Part shown: positions 7,643 to 13,394 of the stretch, in pieces
Layout of the letters: every line of letters begins with the position of its first letter
Position numbering within the stretch: position 1 is the first letter of the stretch
Assembly: GCA_030641695.1 (NCBI GenBank)
Contig: DAOWGY010000148.1
Location: forward strand, 1 to 13,394
Direction of reading: 5' to 3'
DNA length: 13,394 nt
Source: Gammaproteobacteria bacterium
GTDB taxonomy: Bacteria; Pseudomonadota; Gammaproteobacteria; Steroidobacterales; Woeseiaceae
Notes under the pieces: model-generated
What the model was told of the DNA's origin: nothing
Seen by the model: only the letters and a program-made list of their open reading frames with translations
Databases searched by the model: none
Translations under genes and position numbers: made by a program

Positions 7643-7666
7643 TCGCGCTTCGAGAAGCGCTCCAAC
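7643..7666 (-). repeat. REP-type palindromic unit 3
   Basis: On the minus strand it starts GTTGGAGC, has the same stem and loop as unit 1 (GCGCTTC-TC-GAAGCGC) and ends GA. It differs from unit 1 at one position only (GTTG for GTAG). It ends 5 nt before the sixA stop codon. The three units together cover most of the gap between the converging sdaA and sixA and may also help end transcription from both sides. Confidence 0.85.
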
Positions 7667-7671
7667 AACAA

Positions 7672-8166
7672 TTAGGCGCGCTTTTTGGGGTAGTCGTAGA
7701 GGACGAGTTCTGCCGCGGGTTGTTCGTCAAGGTTCCAGTCGTCCTGATCGATATTGACGGACACGACGCCGGCGGTCGGCACGTTATTCGTCAGGCCCGG
7801 CACCAGGTAGTTGGCGAAATCCGTAAATCCCGGGTTGTGGCCGAATAGCATGAGACTGTTAAAGCCGTTGTCCTGAGCGACGACGACGTCGAGTATGTCG
7901 CTCAGTGATCCGAGATACAGGTCCCTGTCGCGCTGCAGGAATTCACTGGGGTAGCCGATTTCCTTTGCCACGGCCTTCGCCGTCGTCCAGGCACGAACCG
8001 CCGGGCTGCTGACGATCAGCGACGGGCGAATTCCGGCTTCGGCAATTCGACGTCCCATATCGGGCGCGTCCCGTTCGCCGCGCTTGTTCAATGGGCGGTC
8101 GCGGTCGGCGAGTGAGTTGTCTTTCCAGCTTGATTTCGCGTGTCGTACGAGCGTGAGCGTTTTCAT
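7672..8166 (-). CDS. sixA: Phosphohistidine phosphatase, SixA family (histidine phosphatase superfamily)
   Basis: SixA proteins remove phosphate from phosphohistidine. E. coli SixA acts on a phosphorelay HPt domain and on the nitrogen-related phosphotransferase protein NPr; the target here is unknown. The 164-residue product has the superfamily motif at the very N-terminus, LTLVRHAKS, with Arg8 and the nucleophile His9. The second phosphate-pocket residues follow: Arg58 in SSPAVRA and His110 in FGHNPG. It is a minimal single-domain protein with no signal peptide, so it is expected in the cytosol. The ATG at 8164-8166 lies 34 nt after the sufT stop, with only a weak ribosome-binding site, so it may be transcribed with the suf operon. 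I know of no direct role for SixA in iron-sulfur assembly. The stop (TAA, 7672-7674) abuts the REP cluster. Confidence 0.93.
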   Translation of the reverse strand: MKTLTLVRHAKSSWKDNSLADRDRPLNKRGERDAPDMGRRIAEAGIRPSLIVSSPAVRAWTTAKAVAKEIGYPSEFLQRDRDLYLGSLSDILDVVVAQDNGFNSLMLFGHNPGFTDFANYLVPGLTNNVPTAGVVSVNIDQDDWNLDEQPAAELVLYDYPKKRA

Positions 8167-8200
8167 CTGAGAGCATTAAGAGCTTCGTCCCGCGCCGAGT

Positions 8201-8752
8201 TTACATCAATCCGGTTTGCAGGCGCGCCTCTTCCGACATCATTCCCTGGTGCCAGGGCGGGTCGAACACGAGTTGCACACGGACGTCAGCCACCGTCGGA
8301 ATGACACCGATTTTCTCCTGGGCGTCCTGGACCAGGATTTCGCCCATGCCGCAGCCGGGTGCCGTCAGCGTCATGTCGACGTCGACGGAGCGCTGGCCGT
8401 TGCCCAGTGATTTGACGTTACAGCGATAGATGAGTCCAAGATCGACGATGTTGACGGGAATCTCCGGATCGTAGCAGGTGCTCAGCTGTTCCCAGATAAC
8501 AGCCTCGATATCTGCATCCGTGGGGTCGTCCGGTACGTCGGGCGGCGGTACGGGTTCCTTTCCCAGTGCGTCGGCGTCTGCGCCGGCGATGCGGAACAAG
8601 TTGCCGTCCAGGTAGATCGTGAAACTTCCGCCCAGCGCCTGTGTGATGAAACCCGAGGTGCCCTCGCGCAGCAGGAGTTCCTCGCCCGCGGGAATGACGA
8701 TCGCCCTGACGTCGCGTGACAGCGTAACCGGCTCATTGGTGTGTCCAAACAT
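8201..8752 (-). CDS. sufT: Iron-sulfur assembly factor SufT, long form (MIP18/DUF59 domain)
   Basis: SufT-type proteins assist maturation of iron-sulfur proteins downstream of the SufBCD scaffold; their exact chemistry is not settled. From the ATG at 8752 the product is 183 residues. Residues 1 to about 75 form the N-terminal extension of the long SufT family, with TLSRDVRAIVIPAG and TQALGGSFTIYLDGN. The DUF59 domain follows, with DPEIPVNIVDLGLIY (from 95), the conserved Cys134 in LTAPGCGMGE, and DPPWHQGMMSEEAR near the end. The frame is open to an ATG at 8833, but that start would overlap sufU by 73 nt and add residues not expected in the family. The 8752 start lies 8 nt past the sufU stop, with GGAG at 8764-8767 (11 nt upstream). 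It is the last suf gene before sixA. Confidence 0.93.
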   Translation of the reverse strand: MFGHTNEPVTLSRDVRAIVIPAGEELLLREGTSGFITQALGGSFTIYLDGNLFRIAGADADALGKEPVPPPDVPDDPTDADIEAVIWEQLSTCYDPEIPVNIVDLGLIYRCNVKSLGNGQRSVDVDMTLTAPGCGMGEILVQDAQEKIGVIPTVADVRVQLVFDPPWHQGMMSEEARLQTGLM

Positions 8753-8760
8753 CTGTTGAA

Positions 8761-9240
8761 TTACTCCGTTCTTGCCGGTGTGGAATCGTGCTGTAGCGCC
8801 GAGCGCAATGCGTGCCATGCCAGCGTCGCGCATTTGACGCGTGATGGAAATTCCCGCACACCCTCTAGCGCACGGAGCTTGCCGAGATCAATGGTTGCCT
8901 GCCGGGATGCGGAATCGGTCCCGGCCAGGTGCCCGGTGACCGCGATGAAATAGTCGATCGCATCGCTCGAATTGAGGCCGATGACGGTATCGGTCATTAA
9001 CGATGCAGAAGCCACGGAGATGGCACAACCGGATCCTTCAAAGGCCGCTGCACGAATCGTCTCCTCCTCATCGACGTCGAGATACAGTTTTAGTTTGTCG
9101 CCACACAACGGATTGATGCCTTCCGCGCTGTGCGTTATTCGTTCGAGCTTGCCGAAGTGGCGCGGGCTGCGGGCGTGGTCGAGTATCAGTTCACGGTAAA
9201 GTTCCTGAACTTCATCGTCCTGTGTGACAACCGCGCTCAT
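8761..9240 (-). CDS. sufU: SufU-type zinc sulfur-transfer protein (IscU-like fold)
   Basis: SufU binds zinc and accepts persulfide sulfur from SufS, passing it to SufBCD; it replaces SufE in systems that carry it. The 159-residue product has the three SufU cysteine sites: Cys46 and Asp48 in NPLCGD, Cys72 in FEGSGCAIS, and Cys137 in RVKCATLAWHAL. The C72-C137 spacing (65 residues) is longer than in IscU because of the SufU-specific insertion, seen here around GTDSASRQATIDLGKLRALE. It lacks the IscU LPPVK chaperone-binding motif. Its ATG overlaps the sufS stop (ATGA), and a GGGAG lies about 9 nt upstream. Older annotation would call it a NifU-like scaffold; sitting right behind sufS, with the matching histidine in SufS, a sulfur-transfer partner is the better reading. 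Confidence 0.95.
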   Translation of the reverse strand: MSAVVTQDDEVQELYRELILDHARSPRHFGKLERITHSAEGINPLCGDKLKLYLDVDEEETIRAAAFEGSGCAISVASASLMTDTVIGLNSSDAIDYFIAVTGHLAGTDSASRQATIDLGKLRALEGVREFPSRVKCATLAWHALRSALQHDSTPARTE

Positions 9241-10484
9241 GCGAAGATCTCCCTCGCTTTTTCGAGCGCCGCGACGAGTTGGTCGATGTCATCGTGATTG
9301 TTGTAGAGGGCGAGCGATGCACGCGCCGTCCCCGCCACGCCATAAAAATCCATGACCGGCATCGCACAATGATGCCCCGTACGGATGGCAACGCCCTGGT
9401 GGTCGAGTATGGTGCCGAGATCGTGGGGGTGAATATCGCCAAGCATGAAAGACTGTACGCTGGCTTTCTGCGCCGCGGTGCCAATCAGGCGTAACTCGTC
9501 GATAGTCGACAGGCGTTCGGTCATGTAGGTGAGCAATTCATCTTCATGACGTGCAATTCTTTCCATACCGACGGACTCGAGGTACTCGACCGCTGCGCCA
9601 AGGCCGATCATGCCGCTGATGTTGGGCGTACCGGCCTCGAATTTGTAGGGCAGCTCGTTGAACGTTGTGTTGGTGAAACTGACTTCGAGAATCATGTCGC
9701 CGCCGCCCTTGTAGGGTGGCATCGCATCAAGTAGTGATTCCTTGCCAAACAGGACGCCGGTTCCCGTTGGTCCGAACATCTTGTGCCCGGAAAACGCATA
9801 GAAGTCGCAGTCGAGCTCCTGCACGTCAATTGCCATGTGCGGCACACCTTGGGCGCCATCAACGAGCACTGCGATGTCGAGTTCGTGCGCACGGGCAATG
9901 ATTTCGTTGATCGGGTTGATCGTGCCGAGAGCATTCGCCACGTGAGCGATGGCGAGTATGCGGACGTCCCTGGTCATCAGCTCGTAGAGTTGTTCGAGCA
10001 CGACTTCACCCTGCGTGTTCATCGGTGCAACGACGAGGTCCGCGCCCGTCTGCTCGGCGAGCAATTGCCAGGGCACGATATTCGAATGGTGCTCGAGGTG
10101 CGTGATCAGGATCTTGTCGCCAGAGCCCAGGGAAGGCCGGCCGAAACTCTGTGCTACGAGATTGATGGACTCGGTCGTACCGCTGGTGAAGACGATCTCG
10201 CTGCGGCTCGGCGCATTGATGAAGCTTCGGATCCTGTCGCGAGCGCCTTCGTAGGCGTCAGTGGCGCGGTGACTCAGCGTGTGCACGCCACGATGAACAT
10301 TCGCGTGATCGTGGCGCTGGTATTCGGCGATCGTATCGATGACGACGTTAGGTTGCTGCGCCGATGCAGCAGTATCCAGGTACGCGATCGGGTGGCCGCT
10401 GATGTCCTGGTCCAGCGCCGGAAAGTCCAGTCGACACTCGGCGATCGATGTGCGTGCCTCAGCATTCTTCCGAGCGTGCGTCAT
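9237..10484 (-). CDS. sufS: Cysteine desulfurase SufS (class II, SufU-dependent type)
   Basis: This cytosolic PLP enzyme removes sulfur from cysteine, leaving alanine and an enzyme persulfide for iron-sulfur assembly. The product is 415 residues. Visible are YLDTAASAQQP near the N-terminus, the cofactor-stacking region LEHHSN (130-135), the PLP lysine Lys235 in FSGHKMFGPTGTG, and the persulfide cysteine Cys373 in RTGHHCAMP, in the short rigid loop of class II enzymes. His354 in IHPHD lies 19 residues before the cysteine. As I recall the families, B. subtilis SufS has His342 at this position, which swaps onto the SufU zinc, while E. coli SufS, which uses SufE, has tyrosine. The gene overlaps sufD and sufU by ATGA at both ends. 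A selenocysteine lyase or CsdA role is possible for the family but unlikely in this operon. Confidence 0.97.
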   Translation of the reverse strand: MTHARKNAEARTSIAECRLDFPALDQDISGHPIAYLDTAASAQQPNVVIDTIAEYQRHDHANVHRGVHTLSHRATDAYEGARDRIRSFINAPSRSEIVFTSGTTESINLVAQSFGRPSLGSGDKILITHLEHHSNIVPWQLLAEQTGADLVVAPMNTQGEVVLEQLYELMTRDVRILAIAHVANALGTINPINEIIARAHELDIAVLVDGAQGVPHMAIDVQELDCDFYAFSGHKMFGPTGTGVLFGKESLLDAMPPYKGGGDMILEVSFTNTTFNELPYKFEAGTPNISGMIGLGAAVEYLESVGMERIARHEDELLTYMTERLSTIDELRLIGTAAQKASVQSFMLGDIHPHDLGTILDHQGVAIRTGHHCAMPVMDFYGVAGTARASLALYNNHDDIDQLVAALEKAREIFA

Positions 10485-11764
10485 GACAACTCACCGTTCG
10501 CCAGTCCGCGGAGACGTGATTCGACCATCGCCGCCAGCGACTCGCTCATCGAAGCAATCGGCAAACGACTTACGATACTCGCGCCGAAGGCACGGGTGAG
10601 CGCCCGCGTGGCTTCCTTTCGGTCCAGACCGCGCGTGCGCAGGTAGAAGAGGGCAGCCTCGTCCAGTTGGCCCACAGTCGTGCCGTGACTACACTTGACG
10701 TCATCAGCGTAAATTTCGAGTTCGGGCTTTGCGTCAATTTCTGCGCCCTCAGTCAGCAACAGGTTGTGATTGGCTTGTTTGGCATCGGTACCGTCTGCAC
10801 CTTTGTGAACGATTGCCTTGCCGTTCCAGACACAGCGGCAGCGTCCACCGAGAATGCCTCGGTATTCCTGTGCCGAACGCGCCGGTCCGGTGCGATGGTC
10901 GACGCGCACGTGATTATCGATGTGCTGGCCATCGCCGGCGACGTACAGTCCGTTTATCGAGGCGTCCGCTTCACTACCAGCGATGTCGATGTCGAGATCG
11001 TTGCGAATCAGTTGTCCACCGAGGTCAAAGCCGCAGTAACGCAACACGCTGCGCGCCGCGAGTCGCATACTGGTCCGTTGCGTCTGGCTGTGCTTCAGAT
11101 CGCGATTCTGTACCCGAACGTACTCTGCGGATGCGCCTTCCGCCAGCGTGCATGCGATAACCGAGTTCGAGTAATGGCCCGCGTTGCCCGTCGATGTGTG
11201 GTATTCGATAAGTTGTGCCTGGGCATCAGCCGCGACGTCGATCTCGATACGAATTTGCGACACACCGGGATCGCTTTCGGCGCTGTCGATGATCAGAAAG
11301 CCGAGCGGCCGCTCCTGTTCAGCGCCCGGACCAATGCTGATGTGCAGACCGTCGCTCAGCAACGCCGCGTTGAGATCGGCCAGTGGCCGCTCGAAGTTCG
11401 GGCCTTGCGGTAATTCGCTGAGAGCCTTTATCGTGATACCCGGAATGGCTGCATCCAGTGCGCCATCCATGATGCGGCCGTTTGCGAGTACCAGCCAGTC
11501 GGCGTCAATGGACGAGCGTACCTCGGCGATTTGATCGTCCATTGCGGCGCTTGCCGGCACAGGAGCGCCGTTTTCGAGCCAGCGCCGGCTGATGTCGACA
11601 ATGGTACCGAGATCGGTGTACTTCCAGTCCTCGAGCCGCGTCGTGGGAAAACCGCGCTCGAGAAATTGCGCCAGAGCAGCTTGTCGCGTCGCCGACAAGG
11701 CACTCCGCGGCAAGTTCTCGACTGCGTCTGCCAGCGCTTCGCTGGAAAGGGCCGGGGCTGTCAT
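10481..11764 (-). CDS. sufD: SufBCD complex subunit SufD
   Basis: SufD is the beta-helix partner of SufB in the SufBC2D scaffold, where clusters form at the SufB-SufD interface. The product is 427 residues, close to E. coli SufD (423). An N-terminal helical region includes FPTTRLEDWKYT (39-50); the beta-helix core follows, and the conserved C-terminal block VKCSHGTTVGQLDEAALF runs from 356. His360 in that block has the same number as E. coli His360, which is needed for cluster assembly. Two cysteines, Cys309 and Cys311 (GGRCRCVWNGK), stand where family members I recall have small non-cysteine residues. The ATG overlaps the sufC stop (ATGA), with GGGAGG about 10 nt upstream, and the end overlaps sufS the same way. 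Confidence 0.96.
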   Translation of the reverse strand: MTAPALSSEALADAVENLPRSALSATRQAALAQFLERGFPTTRLEDWKYTDLGTIVDISRRWLENGAPVPASAAMDDQIAEVRSSIDADWLVLANGRIMDGALDAAIPGITIKALSELPQGPNFERPLADLNAALLSDGLHISIGPGAEQERPLGFLIIDSAESDPGVSQIRIEIDVAADAQAQLIEYHTSTGNAGHYSNSVIACTLAEGASAEYVRVQNRDLKHSQTQRTSMRLAARSVLRYCGFDLGGQLIRNDLDIDIAGSEADASINGLYVAGDGQHIDNHVRVDHRTGPARSAQEYRGILGGRCRCVWNGKAIVHKGADGTDAKQANHNLLLTEGAEIDAKPELEIYADDVKCSHGTTVGQLDEAALFYLRTRGLDRKEATRALTRAFGASIVSRLPIASMSESLAAMVESRLRGLANGELS

Positions 11765-12513
11765 GCGCTGGCAGCCTCCCTGACCCAGTCGTAGCCCTTG
11801 TCTTCGAGCTCCATTGCCAGCGACTTGTCGCCGGACCGGAGGATTTTCCCTTCCGACAAAACGTGCACGAAATCCGGCTCGACGTAGTCGAGCAGTCGCT
11901 GGTAATGAGTCACAAGCACGATCGCCCGCTCGGGACTCCGTAGCGAATTGATGCCTTCGGCAACCGCCTTCAACGCATCGATATCGAGACCGGAATCGGT
12001 TTCGTCGAGAATGGCAAGTTCGGGCTCCAGCAACGCCATTTGCAGAATTTCGTTACGCTTTTTTTCACCACCCGAAAATCCTTCATTGACGCCACGATTC
12101 AGGAACTTCGGATCCATACCGAGCTGGGCCATTTTTTCCCTGGCGATTTTCAGGAATTCGAACGCGTCCACTTCGTCCTGGCCACGGTGTATGCGCCCGG
12201 CATTGACGGCGGCTTTCAGCAGATAGGCATTGTTGACGCCGGGAATCTCGACGGGGTACTGGAAGCCGAGAAAAATTCCTTCGCGCGCACGCTGTTCCGG
12301 TTCGAGGCCCAGCAGGTCATTGCCCTTGTAGGTGACGGTGCCTGACGTAACGACGTAATCCTCATGTCCCGCAATGATCTGCGCAAGCGTGCTTTTGCCG
12401 GAACCGTTCGGTCCCATGATGGCGTGAACTTCACCGGCATTGATCGACAGCGACAGGCCGTTGAGAATCGGCGTGTCGCCGATGCTGGCGTATAGATCAT
12501 CGATTTCGAGCAT
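11761..12513 (-). CDS. sufC: SufBCD complex ATPase SufC
   Basis: SufC is the ABC-type ATPase whose dimerisation drives shape changes in SufBC2D during cluster assembly; it is cytosolic and not a transporter. From the ATG at 12513 the product is 250 residues. Walker A is GPNGSGKS (34-41), with Lys40 as in E. coli. The Q-loop is Gln85, the signature is FSGGEKKR (from 146), Walker B ends ILDETDSGLD with Glu171, and the switch histidine is His203 in VTHYQR. These numbers equal those of E. coli SufC. An ATG two codons earlier (12519) is also possible, but GAGGA at 12520-12524 is 6 nt from the 12513 ATG and directly abuts the 12519 ATG. sufB ends 9 nt upstream, and the 3' end overlaps sufD by ATGA. 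Confidence 0.97.
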   Translation of the reverse strand: MLEIDDLYASIGDTPILNGLSLSINAGEVHAIMGPNGSGKSTLAQIIAGHEDYVVTSGTVTYKGNDLLGLEPEQRAREGIFLGFQYPVEIPGVNNAYLLKAAVNAGRIHRGQDEVDAFEFLKIAREKMAQLGMDPKFLNRGVNEGFSGGEKKRNEILQMALLEPELAILDETDSGLDIDALKAVAEGINSLRSPERAIVLVTHYQRLLDYVEPDFVHVLSEGKILRSGDKSLAMELEDKGYDWVREAASA

Positions 12514-12522
12514 TTTCATTCC

Positions 12523-13394
12523 TCATCCAACGGCGCCCTCGAGGCTGACGTTCAGCAGATTCTGTGCCTCGACGGCGAACTCCATCGGTAATTCCTTGAA
12601 TACTTCCTTGCAGAAGCCGTTAACGATCAAATTGACGGCGTCTTCCTCGGATAAGCCGCGTTGCCGGCAATAAAACAGTTGATCCGCAGAAATCTTGGAC
12701 GTCGTCGCCTCGTGTTCCACGTGCGCAGACGGGTTCTTGATTTCCATGTATGGGAAGGTATGCGCGCCACACTCCTTGCCAATTAACAGCGAATCACACT
12801 GTGTATGATTGCGTGCGCCTTGTGCCTGCGGCATGACGCGGACGAGGCCACGGTAGGCGCTTTGCGCGCGACCGGCCGAAATGCCTTTCGACACGATCGT
12901 GCTGCGCGTATTGCGGCCGATATGAATCATCTTCGTACCCGTATCGGCCTGCTGATAGTTGTTGGTCACTGCTACCGAGTAGAACTCGCCAACCGAGTTG
13001 TCGCCGCGCAGGATGCAGCTTGGATACTTCCAGGTAATCGCAGATCCGGTTTCAACCTGCGTCCACGATATTTTCGAGTTCGCGCCGCGACAGTCACCGC
13101 GCTTGGTGACGAAATTGTAGATTCCGCCTTTACCGTTCTCGTCGCCCGGGTACCAGTTCTGCACGGTCGAGTACTTGATCTCGGCGTCTCGCAGTGCGAC
13201 GAGTTCAACCACGGCTGCATGCAGCTGGTTTTCGTCGCGCATCGGCGCCGTACAACCTTCGAGATAGCTGACGTAACTGCCTTCGTCGGCGACGATCAGT
13301 GTGCGTTCGAATTGGCCCGTATTGGCTGCGTTGATCCGAAAATAGGTCGACAGCTCCATCGGGCAACGCACGCCCTTCGGCACATAGACGAAAG
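12523..13394 (-). CDS. sufB: SufBCD scaffold subunit SufB, C-terminal part, 5' end cut by window edge
   Basis: SufB is the main scaffold of the SUF system and accepts sulfur for cluster building. About 290 residues are visible, of a usual 480-500; the frame continues through the right edge, where FVYVPKGVRCPMELSTYF is the usual mid-protein sequence, so the GTG at 13383 is internal. Conserved blocks include YNFVTKRGDC, HIGRNTRSTIVSKGIS and GAHTFPYMEIKNPSAH. The cysteine in HTQCDSLL (codon at 12796-12798) matches E. coli Cys405, and the glutamate in VEHEATTSK (12709-12711) matches Glu434, both implicated in sulfur transfer and cluster formation. The end LLNVSLEGAVG is typical. The operon promoter, and any IscR/SufR-type regulator, must lie to the right of the window. 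Confidence 0.97.
   Translation of the reverse strand, partial: FVYVPKGVRCPMELSTYFRINAANTGQFERTLIVADEGSYVSYLEGCTAPMRDENQLHAAVVELVALRDAEIKYSTVQNWYPGDENGKGGIYNFVTKRGDCRGANSKISWTQVETGSAITWKYPSCILRGDNSVGEFYSVAVTNNYQQADTGTKMIHIGRNTRSTIVSKGISAGRAQSAYRGLVRVMPQAQGARNHTQCDSLLIGKECGAHTFPYMEIKNPSAHVEHEATTSKISADQLFYCRQRGLSEEDAVNLIVNGFCKEVFKELPMEFAVEAQNLLNVSLEGAVG

Noticed and set aside
7588..7666. CRISPR-like repeat array
   Set aside because: The units are palindromic, in mixed orientation, and separated by only 2-5 nt; there are no spacers of 25-40 nt and no cas genes.
7573..7848. Small + strand open frame (91 codons) running from the sdaA end through the REP units into sixA antisense
   Set aside because: It is made of palindromic repeat plus reverse complement of SixA; it has no ribosome site and no recognisable protein.
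8753..8833. 27-residue N-terminal extension of SufT from ATG 8833
   Set aside because: It would overlap sufU by 73 nt, and its sequence just reads through the conserved sufU 3' end. The ATG at 8752 has a GGAG upstream and fits the family start.
9783..10646. Long + strand open frame of 287 codons opposite sufS and the start of the sufD end
   Set aside because: It is fully antisense to SufS, which has every catalytic motif. It matches no family I recognise, has no ribosome site, and is explained by codon bias in G+C-rich DNA.
10667..11413. + strand open frame of 248 codons opposite sufD
   Set aside because: Antisense to well-conserved SufD sequence; the composition looks like a reverse-frame shadow, with no recognisable domain.

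Overview
The window is a densely coded chromosomal segment (about 59% G+C by eye) from a proteobacterium, most likely a gammaproteobacterium outside the Enterobacterales. The reasons are a type A PutA without a DNA-binding domain, an E. coli-like Tdh/Kbl pair of nearly identical length, and a SixA. The SUF operon uses SufU and a long SufT in place of SufE and SufA. I cannot place it more finely from sequence alone. There is no rRNA, tRNA, CRISPR array, transposase, phage gene or plasmid function. All genes belong to known families, and I see no convincing undescribed protein system; the least explained DNA is in the two convergent intergenic gaps.

Layout. (1) Positions 2-649, + strand: C-terminal third of a signal peptide peptidase SppA, cut by the left edge exactly at its catalytic serine. 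(2) 650-769: a convergent gap with a small hairpin and a perfect 34-bp inverted repeat. (3) 770-2994, - strand: kbl-tdh, translationally coupled, turning threonine into glycine plus acetyl-CoA. (4) 2995-3076: a short divergent promoter region with an extended -10 for kbl. (5) 3077-7579, + strand: putA-sdaA, 3 nt apart, converting proline to glutamate and serine to pyruvate. (6) 7580-7671: a convergent gap almost filled by three 24-nt REP-type palindromes. (7) 7672-13394, - strand: sufB(partial)-sufC-sufD-sufS-sufU-sufT and then sixA. The suf genes are joined by ATGA overlaps or gaps of a few nucleotides, and sixA follows after 34 nt.

How the genes work together. The left half is an amino-acid catabolic island reading outward from one 82-bp control region. 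Threonine yields glycine and acetyl-CoA. Glycine could reach serine through a GlyA encoded elsewhere and then pyruvate through SdaA. Proline feeds glutamate. The right half is a complete SUF iron-sulfur assembly line: SufS/SufU mobilise sulfur, SufBCD is the scaffold and SufT acts late. SufS has a histidine exactly where SufU-dependent enzymes have their zinc-swap ligand, so the SufS/SufU pairing can be read from sequence. SdaA needs a [4Fe-4S] cluster and is a plausible client of the neighbouring pathway, but that link is inference from adjacency.

Start sites were re-chosen for kbl (GTG at 2994), sufT (ATG at 8752) and sufC (ATG at 12513), using ribosome-binding sites, family length and, for kbl, the promoter position.
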